From the NCBI RefSeq assembly GCF_051622035.1, contig NC_135356.1, positions 8,964,579 to 9,028,578 of the forward strand: 64,000 nt of DNA. Reading direction: 5' to 3'. This document shows, in pieces, positions 38,136 to 50,219 of the stretch. The notes beneath the pieces are model-generated. The model worked only from the letters and a program-made list of their open reading frames with translations, was not told where the DNA came from and searched no databases. How positions within the stretch are numbered: position 1 is the first letter of the stretch; each line of letters starts with the position of its first letter. The position numbers and the translations under genes were made by a program. Source of the stretch: Arctopsyche grandis. Its lineage: Eukaryota > Arthropoda > Insecta > Trichoptera > Hydropsychidae.

Positions 38136-39660
38136 CTTTCATGAAAAACGTTTATCAGTCAAACAATGACTACACGAATAAAAAAAAATCTAAGCTATCA
38201 CTAGAAACGAAGACAAAAATATATTCTGTATGCGTGTATCGTATCGAGATCAATCTTCTGCGCAACCCAATTCAACTGGATCGGGCAAAGGTCTACAGTT
38301 TGAGAGCTACTGAACCAACAACATGGGCTCTCATATACGTGGCGTTGACGAAATTAGTATAGAAACGACTGTCGTCGCAAGAAGGCTTCTGTGTCTACTC
38401 ACGTGTAAGAAATTCAGCTAGCGTACTTTTTTATAAATGTATTTTTAAATTACATACCTATATTTTTGCGCAATTTAAAATACAAAACATAATTTCATTA
38501 CGTTCACAAAAAATACCATTACGACTTTTATAAATTATTTACAACCATTTTTTGGAATAACTTTTGGAAAAAATTATCAAACATATTAATTTAAGTATTT
38601 TTTGTTGATTTAATAAAAACACTTTCAACTTTTGTTAAAAAAATATATTTTATTTGTAACTTTTCATAAAAAAAAAACTATTTTTGCCGGTTTCATCTTG
38701 TTCTTTTAGCCATTCAATGACCTGTTGCGATTAAATATAACTAGTTCTTATAGCATCAATCAGGTTCTGGATCGAAATTCAATTCTTTTACCTGCATCGT
38801 TCAGGCTGCTGTGGAATCCTTGAATCTTAAAAAAAATATATACACAAAATAAAACAAACCGGTTACGTAAAGAGAATGCAACAAAATCAACACACATGCA
38901 CTACGAAATGTGAGTTGCTCCGCCACAGAAAAATGTCGTGAAAAAATAGTTATTTTATATGTTTGACTTATTTAATATTAATGCTATACAAGCTAGAGTA
39001 ATTATTGCAAATTTGTTTTTCGATGATTAATTTTATTGAAAATTTACGATTGTGATTATGAATTTTTATTTTGATGTATTTATTTTGTCTTTTTGTTTTT
39101 TGTTATATATTATATTTTTTTTATTATTTCATAATTTTTATCATATTATTATTCTTATTATTTTGATATTTTTATTATACTGTTATTTCTATTTTTTTTT
39201 TTTCTTTTTGTTTTCTTTAACTATCTTACTCTATTATCATTTTTGTTTCTTATTTTAAATGTTTGAGCTTTTCTTTTTTTTACCTATATGTGAAAATTAT
39301 TAATGGTTTACTTAACATAATTATATTTTTTTACTATCAATCTATGTAACTTAATAAACTGTAAATTTTCCAAATAAATAAATAAATATATCTAACAGTC
39401 GGTTCTAATCTTTATACTTTTCTGAAATAATACAAATCAACTTTTTAATCGTTGTATGACCCAGTAACTGTTATAAATTTTGATTGTTGTAAATACAAAG
39501 CGCACTTCTATGTACATTTTTTCAATCTTATACTAACCAAATAGCTTATTGCGATTGGCGATTTAATTAAAATAACAATAAATTTATCAACACAGCAGCG
39601 AAACTGTTGGATTGTTTACTCTGCATGTTTCTAATTTTTCCAGGTAAATATGTTGTTTTA
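38136..39660. other. No recognised feature
   Basis: Very AT-rich. 39060-39390 is T-rich and ends AAATAAATAAATAAATA, so it may be another LINE 3' UTR. No coding gene is supported. Confidence 0.35.
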
Positions 39661-39679
39661 TTAATTACAGTGATTGAAG

Positions 39680-42600
39680 ATGATTCCCATTATGTCAGTG
39701 TTGATTTCTGATGCTGTTGATAGCAGATGTGCCGACAAATTGGAAGAAAATGGAATTGCAGTCACCATCAAGACTAAAATGCCCAAGGCTGAACTTCTAG
39801 AAGAAATTAAAGTATAAATATAATGCGTATATAATTATTTCAATCATTTACAAATTATACTTTGTACTCGTTTGAATGATTTGACTTGTTGATAATTGTG
39901 AAAAATAGATAACAAATGTTCCAATTTTAACATATATTTATTTCATCATGATTAGGTATATTCCATGATGATGATAAGTTGCGATTAGAACGTCCTAGTT
40001 GTTTGAACGCCAGTATTGTTGACGTTGAAATGTAACAGTTGTTTGTTTAAGTGTTCTTCTCTGATGCAATGATATACTGATGTTTCGTACATATTTGAAA
40101 ATATGCTATGAATGCGTACAAATGAATATATAGAAATCAATCAAATGACTTTATTTCTAAAATAAACAGTTAAATAGGAGATTTCCATTTACGTATTGAT
40201 TATAAATTTGAGTAATTAATTTTACATTATGAGATTTCAGTATTAATTCTTCCATTATTGCTTTTCTCCAATCTCACAATCTGCATCCACTGTATTTTGC
40301 ATACATACCAATTACTTTAATTTATGTCCATGATCGGTTTTTTTTCTTTCTTCTACACTTCATTGTATTTACTAACACACTTTGGAAACCAAATGAAAAA
40401 TTTCAATGCATTCGAAGTAGTAAATATGTCTGCGTTTCAACAGAAATGTTTAAAAATATAGTAAAAAATGTTGTTAATTATGAGTGAATTATTTACTAAT
40501 ATATGTAATTCCAGTATCATGACGCTTTGATCGTAAGATCCAGTACTCAAGTGACTCGTGAGGTTATAGAATCCGGAAGCAAACTCAAAGTTGTAGGTCG
40601 AGCCGGAGCCGGCGTTGACAACATTGATGTCAATGCGGCTACCGAAAACAATGTATTGGTGTTAAAGTAAATGAATACTTTAGTTTTACTCCCTCAAATT
40701 CATATCTACTATACCAATTACAAAACATAATCGCTTTTTGACTTTAGTACACCTGGAGGCAACGCTATCAGTGCGTGCGAGTTGACTTGCGGCCTGATTA
40801 GTTCACTGGCTAGACACATTCCACAAGGAGCTGCCAGCTTGAAATCGGGTCTCTGGGAAAGAACCAAGTTTCAAGGGTCAGAACTCGATGGAAAAACACT
40901 CGCTGTACTCGGACTTGGACGGGTTGGAAAAGAAGTCGCCATCAGAATGAACGCTTTTGGAATGAGGGTATGTACAAATGTATTATATTTTCAATGCTTT
41001 ATTTTCAATACTTATACAAATTGAATTATTCTTGTATTGTTATAATGACTTAAAAATTTATCAGATAACTCATAAACTCATAAATATAGAGATATATGTA
41101 CAAGTCGTAGTATTTCCTATTTTATTTACAAGATTTTTATTATTTTTCATTCAACTTGACTGCACATATGAATGTATATATGTACATACATATATATGCA
41201 GGGCGAATTTTTCTCATATCAGTTTCAGGAAAATACATATATATCATATTTTCGTTCAATTTTAATAAAGTTATCTAAAATATAAGCTTTAGGACCTTTC
41301 AACTTCCATTATTCATTTTTTTACTTAAATGGCATACATATTTTTTTAACTACAATAGTTTTGTATGCAAATCATATATATAATATCGCGGTCTCCGTCA
41401 CGGGCCTGAATGTGAAACGCCCGAAAATGCAAATATCGGAAGGCAAAGATCGAAAATCAAAAGATCTTAAGTCGAAAGATCAAAAAAAAGCGTGCATGGT
41501 AAACGGTACATACTCACTTAATTTGCGCGAGCAGGATACAACAGGAACAAGAGGAACAGGCTTTTCCTCCCGTATTAATGTGCGCGCGCAGAATACAGGA
41601 GGAAAAGCCTGTTCCTCTTGTTCCTGTTGTATCCTGCTCGCGCAAATTAAGTGAGTATGTACCGTTTACCATGCACCCTTTTTTATCTTTCGACTTAAGA
41701 ACTTTTGATTTTCGATCTTTGCCTTCCGATATTTGCGTTTTCGGGCGTTTCACATTCGGACCCGTGAGGTAGACCCATAATATCGTTATTCTGTGTGTCT
41801 GTGTAAGATAACGCTTTCAATAGGAAAAAAATTCAACCGCGTGCGAATCGAATACAGGACATTTCTTTTAATTTTTATATTTAATTACTTAATATGCCAA
41901 CAGCCATGCGATGATATTTCATCGGGTACAACACTAGTTATAAATAACTACACAGTTGATGACACTAATTTACTAAATAAAAATCTTTTAAAGGCTAATA
42001 AACTTTATTTCAATTTATTTTCTACCTTCTCTATAAAAAATGTGATAGGATTCGAAATACCAATAGAATGAAAATTTCCATACGAAATTGAAACGAATCT
42101 AATATGCATATTAAAAAATATTTCAGATCATTGGATACGATCCAATAGTATCAGCTGAAGACGCGAAAGCATACAATACAGAAAAAATGGAATTGGTCGA
42201 CATATGGCCTTTAGCCGACTACATTACCGTACATACACCACTCATGGATTCTACGAGAAGTCAGTATATATTATATATTTAAATCGCATATATAATCATA
42301 CACACATATAAGAATTCTTACTATTTTAAATATGTGTGTAACATTTTAATTCCAGACTTGATAAGTGCTAAAGTTCTTAGCAAGTGCAAGAAGGGTATAT
42401 TCATCGTTAACGTCGGCAGAGGTGGTTTAGTAAACGAATCCGACCTTTTGGAAGGACTAAAGAGCGACCATGTATTGACTCAATGAACTTTTCAATCTTA
42501 AACAATATGAAATAAAGTTTAATATAACATTTCTGTATTTAGGTCGGTGGAGCAGCGTTGGATGTTTTCGAACAAGAACCACCGACAGATGCAATCACTC

Positions 42601-42849
42601 TCGAGCTGATTCAGCATCCTCGAGTTATAGCGACTCCTCATTTGGGTAATAAGGAGACTTAAATTTAAATTTGTATGATGCCATTTGTGATATTGATTAA
42701 TTTCTGTTTACTGTATAGGTGCTTCCACTGCGGAAGCGCAAGTGAGAGTCGCCGTAGAAGTTGCAGAGCAGTTTATTGCATTGTCCGATGCAACAAAGAC
42801 AGCTGTAGTGCAGATTTGTGCCGTCAATCCAACTATTTTGTCATCTTGA
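39680..42849 (+). CDS. PHGDH: D-3-phosphoglycerate dehydrogenase (seven coding exons)
   Basis: Exons: 39680-39811, 40515-40666, 40748-40967, 42127-42259, 42356-42471, 42543-42645, 42719-42849. All are GT-AG and in phase, totalling 987 nt and 328 aa. It oxidises 3-phosphoglycerate with NAD to 3-phosphohydroxypyruvate, the first step of serine synthesis. Visible are [22 protein letters not shown], the Rossmann motif [10 protein letters not shown] (about 152), the catalytic Arg in NVGRGG, Glu in FEQEPP and His in TPHLGAST. The chain stops just after the catalytic domain. The C-terminal regulatory domains of the ~530-aa vertebrate enzyme are absent, as in the short insect form. An AG immediately precedes the 5' UTR segment of exon 1, so an upstream exon is likely. 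AATAAA is at 42927. Intron 3 holds a foldback MITE. Confidence 0.95.
41389..41776. mobile_element. Foldback (Mutator-like) MITE, copy 2, in PHGDH intron 3
   Basis: 388 bp of two almost perfect inverted arms, ends CGGTCTCCGTCACGGG and CCCGTGAGGTAGACCC. The duplication ATAATATCG is a perfect 9-mer (41380-41388, 41777-41785). It is the best evidence for the 9-bp target duplication of this family. Confidence 0.9.
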
Positions 42850-43363
42850 AAATGTACCCAGTGAAAACATGTTTTTATCGTCTGGCTAAATAATTCAAAT
42901 GTTCCATTAAATAACAGCACTCGTGCAATAAAAAGATATGAGACTTTTATTTACACTTTTTATACCTATTTACAAAATAAAATTCATAATGTATACAGAT
43001 AATGTGTATTTTATATATCGATTCATCGTTTAAATTGATAGAACTTGGAACGTTCGTATTATGAATAAAAAATGCACACAAATAAAATATTATCAAATTA
43101 TAAATGCATCATTAAAAATATTCTTTAAATCGAAAATAACAATGAGTAAATAGCAAATTAACAATTACCATTCAAAACTATGTTTTTATTAATATAATAT
43201 TTAGTAATTTTTCATAGCACTTAAAATTCAATATATTGCTAATTAACTAATTGAAGTTTATTGCATTAATATAATAACTTAATAATCTTGTATCGATAAA
43301 AACATTAGGTGTTAAATTAAACCAAACAATTGGGAATTATTTTAATGTCAAAAAACGACATAA

Positions 43364-45359
43364 CTATTTTTTAATTTCAGATTCAATTTTATTTGTGTGT
43401 GAATTTGATTCTTTGTCCGAATCATCCGAGTCTTTTTCTGAAGTTGTATTCTCTTGTATAATTTTTAGTAAATTTGAATGTTGAACGTTGCCAGATTTAC
43501 GTTTTGGTTTGCATTCGGGGCTTGAAAGATGACTACTATTTGAATTAGCATCAACTGGCAAAGCAGTGTTTGGTATATCTTTTTTGTTCTTATCAGCTAA
43601 TTTGTCGTGTGCGTCGTAAAACTGTTGAAACGTTTCCAACAGATCGTTGTGAGCACTAAAATCTAGACCCTTTGAAGTTCCAATAACAGATTTATCTATT
43701 GCATCCATCACTGATTGGATCGGTTGCCTTTCCGTCGCGTGTTTCGTTTCTTCAGGTTTGGATATTGTTGATTGGATGATTTGTTTTTCTGCTGAATGGT
43801 TTTTTTCTTCAGGTTTGGATATTGTTGATTGGATGAGTTGCTTTTCTGCTGCATGGTTTTTTTCTTCAGGTTTGGATACTATCGGCAAACTTGCTGGGTG
43901 GACTTTCATTTCAGATACGGATTGTTTTACCGGTGCAGGCTTATCAAAGTGTTGAGATTCACTTTCTAGTAAAGCGTTTGTGTAAAATATATTCGATTTT
44001 AACGAAGAAATATTGTCGGAGATTCCCGGGTAAAATTCTTTGTCGTTTTGGAAAAAACTGTCAGATCCTCTACGTCCCAGCTGAGTATTGAATTGGACTT
44101 CTGTAGATTTCGGTACAGAATATATACTTTCTGCTTTTGAATCAAAGAAATCGTCTATGCTTTCACGTCTTTCTGCGATATTTCTCATATAGCCAACTTC
44201 GTCATTTTCTTCTACTATAGGTACAGTAGTTGAGGATTCCTTGGGTTTAATTTGTGTCCTAAGTAACGACGGACTGTTAAGAGTGTATCGAGGTTGTACA
44301 GGCGATTTCAAAGGCATTCCATGATGCTCTGTGATGTCCAACCCCCAATCGTTTAGTCCGTCCCATGAGTCATCACTGTCACTATTGTGTCCATTGAGTT
44401 GTAACTGCTCCAATAGCTGCTTAGGAGGAAGTCCGCTGAAATTCTTACATCTCCTCAGATAATTTTCTAACCTAGCAGCTGTTGTATCTGAAAGTGTTAT
44501 CTTGCTGTCCGTCGGTAGAGAAATAACTGAAATCTGCCTCTGAGGTACCTTGGTGAACTCATTTTTCGTAGTTTTCGCGATGTTCTTTTCTTGGTTCTGC
44601 TTCAGCTCATCAATATCAGGTAGAGAGACTGTCGATAAGAACTTGGGCCTTGCTGGTGGAATCTTCTCCACTTCAGACTTCGTAACGGCCTTTGTGACAT
44701 TGATGCAATGATTGTGAATAACTTTGCCGTTGACGATATTTGTGACATGGTGATGCGTTCCATCACATATATGAACCGGCTCTTTTCTAGGGACTATTAT
44801 TGGCTCTTCAACCGGAATACGGTCTTCATAATTGTTTGTAAATGTTTTATCTGCCGTGTTAGCATTGGCAACCAATTTCACATGTTGTTTCTCTAATGTG
44901 TTTGTTTTACTTTTGTGCTTCCTTGGAGGGGGAACCGGAGGGTTCTTTATTATTTGATTTTCTATTTCTAGTAGCGACTCTGGTACTTGAAGCTGCACTT
45001 CTGTCCAGTCTGAAGTTTTTTTAGTAGGTGAAGACTTATCGGTATTGCTTACAGTAGACGTATCCAAATTTCTATAACAAAAAAAAATGAAATTAATAAA
45101 AGTAATCATAAATGTCTTGTATATCATATAATGCAATACAAATCCCGACTTGTTTTTTTGTTTTTTTGAACCACCGGGACACATCTGAAACATTAAATTG
45201 ATCAATTTTAATAAAGTACACTTCTAAACATAAATTAAGTATGTACATAAACTTAAAATAAAACATGAAATACCCTGTATCCAAATAAACTCTTTCCTCC
45301 TTCTTCATTTTTACTTCTTCCAAGAAGGCCTCCCATCTTCGAACATCAATCGCCAAAAT
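43364..45359 (-). CDS. Unrecognised low-complexity-rich protein, convergent with PHGDH
   Basis: The large exon is 45071-43364 and the preceding exon ends at 45274 (intron 45273-45072, GT...AG), giving an in-phase ...YLDTG/NLDTS junction and about 597 aa. I do not recognise a family. Visible are an N-terminal charged helix-like segment (RRWEAFLEEVKMKKEERVY), a proline motif NPPVPPPRKHK suited to SH3 binding, a His-rich patch (HICDGTHHHV), Ser/Asp-rich DSDDSWDGLNDWGLDI, three tandem ~20-residue repeats of the type SKPEEKNHAAEKQxIQSTI (43705-43890), and a Ser/Asp/Lys-rich C-terminus. It is probably a largely disordered scaffold. The start is unresolved: the first exon has no ATG and an in-frame TAA two bases inside its apparent acceptor (45364). 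TTTATT at 43257 or 43185 could be its poly(A) signal. Confidence 0.7.
43705..43890 (-). repeat. Coding tandem repeat, three ~60-bp units
   Basis: TTCTTCAGGTTTGGATA recurs three times on the plus strand, encoding the SKPEE repeats of the minus-strand protein. The spacing is a multiple of three, so the frame is kept. Confidence 0.85.
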
Positions 45360-45364
45360 TTACC

Positions 45365-46340
45365 TAACAAAAGAAGAAAAAACAAATCAATTTAATAATC
45401 GTAGAATAAACTTCATACTAAATAAAATAGTATATTTGTTGGCAGAATTTTATAATTAGCATATTTAACTAAATAACTAAAACTTTATATGTATATTTAT
45501 AAACATTCTGAAAATTCTAAGCCCCAATATCATACCTATGTAAAAGTATATTATTTTGGCACTCAAGATTGGGTGCATTTTGTGCAATTTGACCAAATAT
45601 CAAAGCAATATTATGTTTATCAAATAATAATACAATCAATAGCCTACCAATAAATGCGTTATCGTACATTAGAAGGTGAGAATTTTGAACAGAATTAACC
45701 CAAAGGTCAAATATATCACAATGCCTATGAAACTAACCACAAAGTAGTGACGCCAGCATGAGAGTCGTTTTCAACGCGATGGACAAATATGAAATTTGCT
45801 GTTTATCTTTGTAAGATGTTGGAGAACGAGATTTATTTTAGAATATTGAACAGAACGCTTTTTTACTTTACGACGCTATTTAGAAAGTCCACTTGGAAAC
45901 TCGGTTCGTATAAACATTGCGTGCCGGTCGTTGTTTATCTTACGAGTTGACCTCTAATTGAATTGTCACGTCTGAAAATGTCTTCAGGTTTGCTGAACGA
46001 GCCGCGTTAATCACTAATGAAAACTTTACAGTGTGTACTTATTTAGTCGTTCTACCTTATGGAATCAACGTTATGTAGTAAAATATGGATAAATAGTCCA
46101 CGGAAACGTCGATAAATAATCCTCGGATCTTTATTTTCCAATAAAAAAAATGACCTGCATGAATGGAAACCCACTAACTAACGATTCTTTTAAGCCTTCA
46201 AATGAAACCTTTAATAAACGTATTGTTCATATTGTATTTTTCGCCGTAAGAAAGTTTTGCTTCACGCTCCGAGCGCCCTTCAGATTTTGCGCCCTTGGCA
46301 AATTTCCCATTCCCAATGCCTTGGTACGGTTCTGTATACA
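45365..46340. other. Upstream region of the minus-strand gene, no clear feature
   Basis: AT-rich. Missing 5' exons of the 43364-45359 gene could lie here or further right, but none can be supported. Confidence 0.3.
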
Positions 46341-46351
46341 TATGTATGTAT

Positions 46352-46790
46352 ATCAGCCACTCACCATCCACTGCTGAATGAAGGCCTCTCCAACACGCTC
46401 CCATTCGTCTCTGTTTTGCGTAACTCTCGTCCAAATCACCCCACACTTTTTCCTAATTTCGTCTACCTATCTTCCCTGCGGTCTTCCTTTTATCCTTTTG
46501 CATTCTCACTGGTCCACCTTTCGTCCATTCTTTAGCCACGTAGCCTGCCCATTGCCATCTCAATCTCTGTACTCTATCCACTATGTCCAGTACCCTCGTC
46601 ATACTACTCACCAACGTGTTACGTTTCCTATCTTTCCTCGTTATGCTGAGCATACAGCGTTCCATACTTCTTTGAGTGCATTGGACTTTGCGTAATATCT
46701 TGGCGTTCCATGTCCAAATTTCACATCCACACGCCATTACTGGCAAAGCACATTGATCAAAGATCTTTTTCTTCAGACAGAGTGGTATTT
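46352..46790 (-). mobile_element. RTE-like LINE C-terminus, minus strand
   Basis: Minus-strand frames: KKIFDQCALPVMACGCEIWT, CTQRSMERCMLSITRKDR, RVQRLRWQWAGYVAKEWTKG, then after a frameshift GRPSLQQWMVSG-like ending at the inverse of CATCCACTGCTGAATGAAGG. This is the C-terminus of arthropod RTE-type ORF2. The same 3' terminus appears at 51495 and at the right edge (63945). Confidence 0.8.
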
Positions 46791-47364
46791 TTTTGATTTA
46801 AAAACAACATTCATTCGTCCAAATGCACTCCACTTCTAATTTCACACGTCTCTTCATTTATTCTTCTGTACTGCCGGACATGTCTATTATTTGACCTAAA
46901 TATAAATAATTATTTACTACTTCTACATAAATATTATAAAAAAGTCAAAAGGTTCCATATAAAAAAAATTAAAAAAAAATTATCTCATAGTATTCTAGAT
47001 CATAGATAATTTTTTGGAAGAATCGCTAAGAACAAATTTTTGTCAAGACAAGAGCAATTTTTTTATTTCAATATAGAGTATGTAAGATTATTTAAGCTTC
47101 TAGACTAAATTTCTCCATTATACATAGAAAATATACCTCAATATCAAATAGCATTAAAATTTCACAATTCCATACATGGTATGCACTTCTGACATGTTGC
47201 TAAAAATACATATACATATGACTATTGAATCGTTTGAGCTTGCGCATTGAACTTTTGAATATATCAAAAATATTTATTGCATAATGAGTAATACAAACGT
47301 AGTAAACAGGTTCGTTCGCGTTAAATACCTACAAAATTACGATCTGCTCTCGAATTCAATTACT

Positions 47365-47686
47365 GTGACTAGAGGTGTCATCGAATGGCATACAAAACTT
47401 TCTCTCGCGACGTGTTTTGACGATAAACAAACGCGAGATCACCGGAAGTGCTCCGGATGCACCCACGTGAAGAGATAGACAGTTAATCACGTGAAGAGAT
47501 ATGATGTTTTGCACAAAACATGCATGTTTTGTGCAATGGGAAGTGTGTATGTACCTAAATGTGAATCACTGTCTATCTCTTCACGTGGGTGCATCCGGAG
47601 CACTTCCGGTGATCTCAGGTTTGTCTATCGTCGAAATAGGTCGCGAGAGAAAGTTTTTTATGCGATTCAATGACACTTCTAGTCAC
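47365..47686. repeat. Large palindrome P1 with a perfect 28-bp palindrome at its centre
   Basis: The arms start GTGACTAGAGGTGTCAT and end ATGACACTTCTAGTCAC, each about 125 bp and including GGATGCACCCACGTGAAGAG. The centre (47509-47536) is a perfect 28-bp palindrome around ACATGCATGT. Probably a foldback MITE; no clear target duplication. Confidence 0.8.
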
Positions 47687-47688
47687 TG

Positions 47689-47791
47689 TAAGGGCGAAAT
47701 CACCCCAAGAGGTACGCGGCACATGGCATTTTTTCGCACGTATCTAAAAGAAACCACGTACCGCGTGCCTTTCTGTGTGATTTCGCCCTTA
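47689..47791. repeat. Adjacent palindrome P2
   Basis: Begins TAAGGGCGAAATCAC and ends GTGATTTCGCCCTTA, with inner arms around GGTACGCGGCAC and GTACCGCGTGCC. It starts two bases after P1. Confidence 0.8.
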
Positions 47792-47799
47792 TGCGTATC

Positions 47800-48010
47800 G
47801 ACCAGTTCGTACGGGAACGGTTGCGAGATAAACCGATCATCAGTACGATCTCCGAGCTGGGCCACTGCTGACATGGCTACTCTCTTGACCTCGAATCCAC
47901 ATGTTTTCGATTTTGGTTTGACCAGTTTCGGGGGCGTTAGTTACGTCATCGTCATGGGCGCGCTCCAATGAATAATAAACGTACCTGCATAGTTGGATGT
48001 TTCCAAATTT
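47800..48010 (-). promoter_or_regulatory. Possible promoter/first-exon region with CRE-like site
   Basis: Higher GC than its surroundings. TTACGTCA is at 47940-47947, and a minus-strand frame reads MSAVAQLGDRTDDRFISQPF up to palindrome P2. It could be the distal promoter or first exon of the minus-strand gene, but no splice link can be shown. Confidence 0.2.
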
Positions 48011-48049
48011 GAAAATAAAATCCTTATCGAAACGCTCCAAATCCAAAGT

Positions 48050-49000
48050 ATACTATCTTTGAAGAGTTTTAGATGAGTTATAAAAATTTAAATAAATCTA
48101 TCACTGTTCTGTTTCTCGGTTCTAATGAACAACTCCAATATGTTATTTGAATAGATGTTTAAACATTCTATTAACATACACATATTATAGCAAAGAAATT
48201 GTATTTTGTAGTTGAAAATGTAAGATAAAATATGTACCTAAACAATAAATTAGGAATATTCCTATATTGTACATCTTCACAAATGGGCAGTTTCTTATCA
48301 AAACTAACCGATATCATCTGATATCACTATGAATAATGAGGAATCAATTGCTTTTTAGTTACCAATTGAATCCACTGGAGAAATATCTTTGTCGAGATAC
48401 TACATATGTATCTTAAATGGCAAACGACTAAATTTAGTATTCTAAATAGTTTTAAAAAGATTGACTTTAATTTAATGTCTCACCATTGTATTATAATACT
48501 AAAATGGCAATCAAATAGTTAGAAACAATAATGGGACACTTCATTGAAAACGTGTTTCAACTTTAAAATAAGTTTGTATACTTGAATTATTTAATTCAAA
48601 TATAAATAAAATACAAACTATTAGAAGTGAATAAACATAAATATGAATAGAATAGAATGGCAAGTGCTACTTGACCCAAAAAATATTGCACCGATGAAAG
48701 GTGAATTTAGTTGTACCTACGTCATTATAGTGGAAGAGTTTTTACTTCTAACTTTGAGATATATTAATACAAATAAAACAATACAACTCACATCAAAATT
48801 GTGCTCATAAATAATGCGGAAAATTGGCCTGCAGTTTTCTTTCCCTTTCCTATTCTCATTCAGTGAATCTGTTGAAAATATACAAAATAACATTTGAAAA
48901 AAAACTTGATCTCAGTCGCATACAAATAGCATACATATGTATTACCAATACAATCGCAAGCAATTAAACACCAAAGATGTAATTATGTTTATGGTATATA
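48050..49000. other. No recognised feature
   Basis: AT-rich intergenic sequence with no supported gene or repeat boundary. Confidence 0.4.
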
Positions 49001-49320
49001 ATTTGGTGATCCGACAAAACTGCGCTAGAAATTGCCCCGCCGACAAACCCGCGCATTAAAATGCCGCGCAGAATAATCCGGTCAATGCCGCGCAAAACAA
49101 GACTGCATATTAATTTTAATTAAATAAAACAGATAATTTTTTAGGAGATAGGAGGATAGGAGAAAAAAAGTCTATTTGAAAAATAATTGAGAAGCACGGG
49201 TACGTCAGATTCATTATCTTCAACTTTATGCAAAAATGCAACTATTTTAAGTACTGCAAATATTGAACAAAGCATTGGACGTACTAAACTAAAACTACAA
49301 ACATCATAAAGCTTTATGAC

Positions 49321-49891
49321 TAGGGTGACCATAGACCATATTTCTCAGGATTCAAAATGGGACGCTCCGCAAAAAATTATCGTCGCCCCCCCCCCCCCCC
49401 CCCCCATGCAAAACAAATGTGTTGCACATCCAAAAAATTAAAAGTTTTCCTTTAAATAACCATTAATATTGTCAAGGAATTATATTTTTTTGAAAATGTA
49501 CATTTCTTGTATACAAGGAAAATACAAACAAGATAAAATTTTATATGTGATGTTCATGTGCCGTAGGCTGATTTTTTTCTGAAACGTTTAAAATAACTAC
49601 AAATTTTACAAAATGATATTCTCGGTTTCTTTTAATTGCAAAAATTATGTGCAACTGAAAGTCGAAAGATTTTTTTAATTTTCATTTCTTCTTTTGTTGA
49701 GTAATATCATTTTTAGCAGAGCGTACATTTCTTTAAAAAAAGAAAATTAAATATGTTATAATATTGTACATGTTATATGGTTATTTAAAAATAATTATAA
49801 TGACAATAATAGCAAATGGGACAAATCAAACAAACGAAAACGACGGTACGAACGCAAAGAACGTAACGTCAAAAACGTGTACGTCACCCTA
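49321..49891. mobile_element. hAT-like MITE, 571 bp
   Basis: Ends TAGGGTGACCATA and GTCACCCTA, with a perfect 8-bp duplication TTTATGAC (49313-49320, 49892-49899). A C-tract lies inside the left end. Confidence 0.85.
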
Positions 49892-50124
49892 TTTATGACG
49901 GTCTCGCGAAAGTTTCAATTTTACCTTTTGTCAGCATTTACTTTATATTCCGGCGTTTTTGATACCTTTGAAAAAAAATATTTTCAATTATTTTCATGGG
50001 CAATCGGAAACTTCCACAAAAGTGAAAAATAAATCCACCAATTAGGCTCTTGCAAAACTTTGTTTTGTTAATATTGCGCCCACGTCAGTCTGATGTCTAA
50101 ATCATGAGTCAGTTTTAATTTTTA

Positions 50125-50219
50125 TTAAATATATATAAAAATCGATATATCTGTCTGTCATGTACATATGCGGGAATTGCATGCGTTATTGTAGCATCAC
50201 AACGCATGCCGGGTTCAAC
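50125..50219 (+). mobile_element. Very short Helitron-like element
   Basis: Starts near ATATATATAAAAATCG, runs through TCTGTCTGTCATG and ends GCATGCCGGGTTCAACTGG (hairpin plus CTGG), like the end at 1066. Under 100 bp. Confidence 0.45.
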
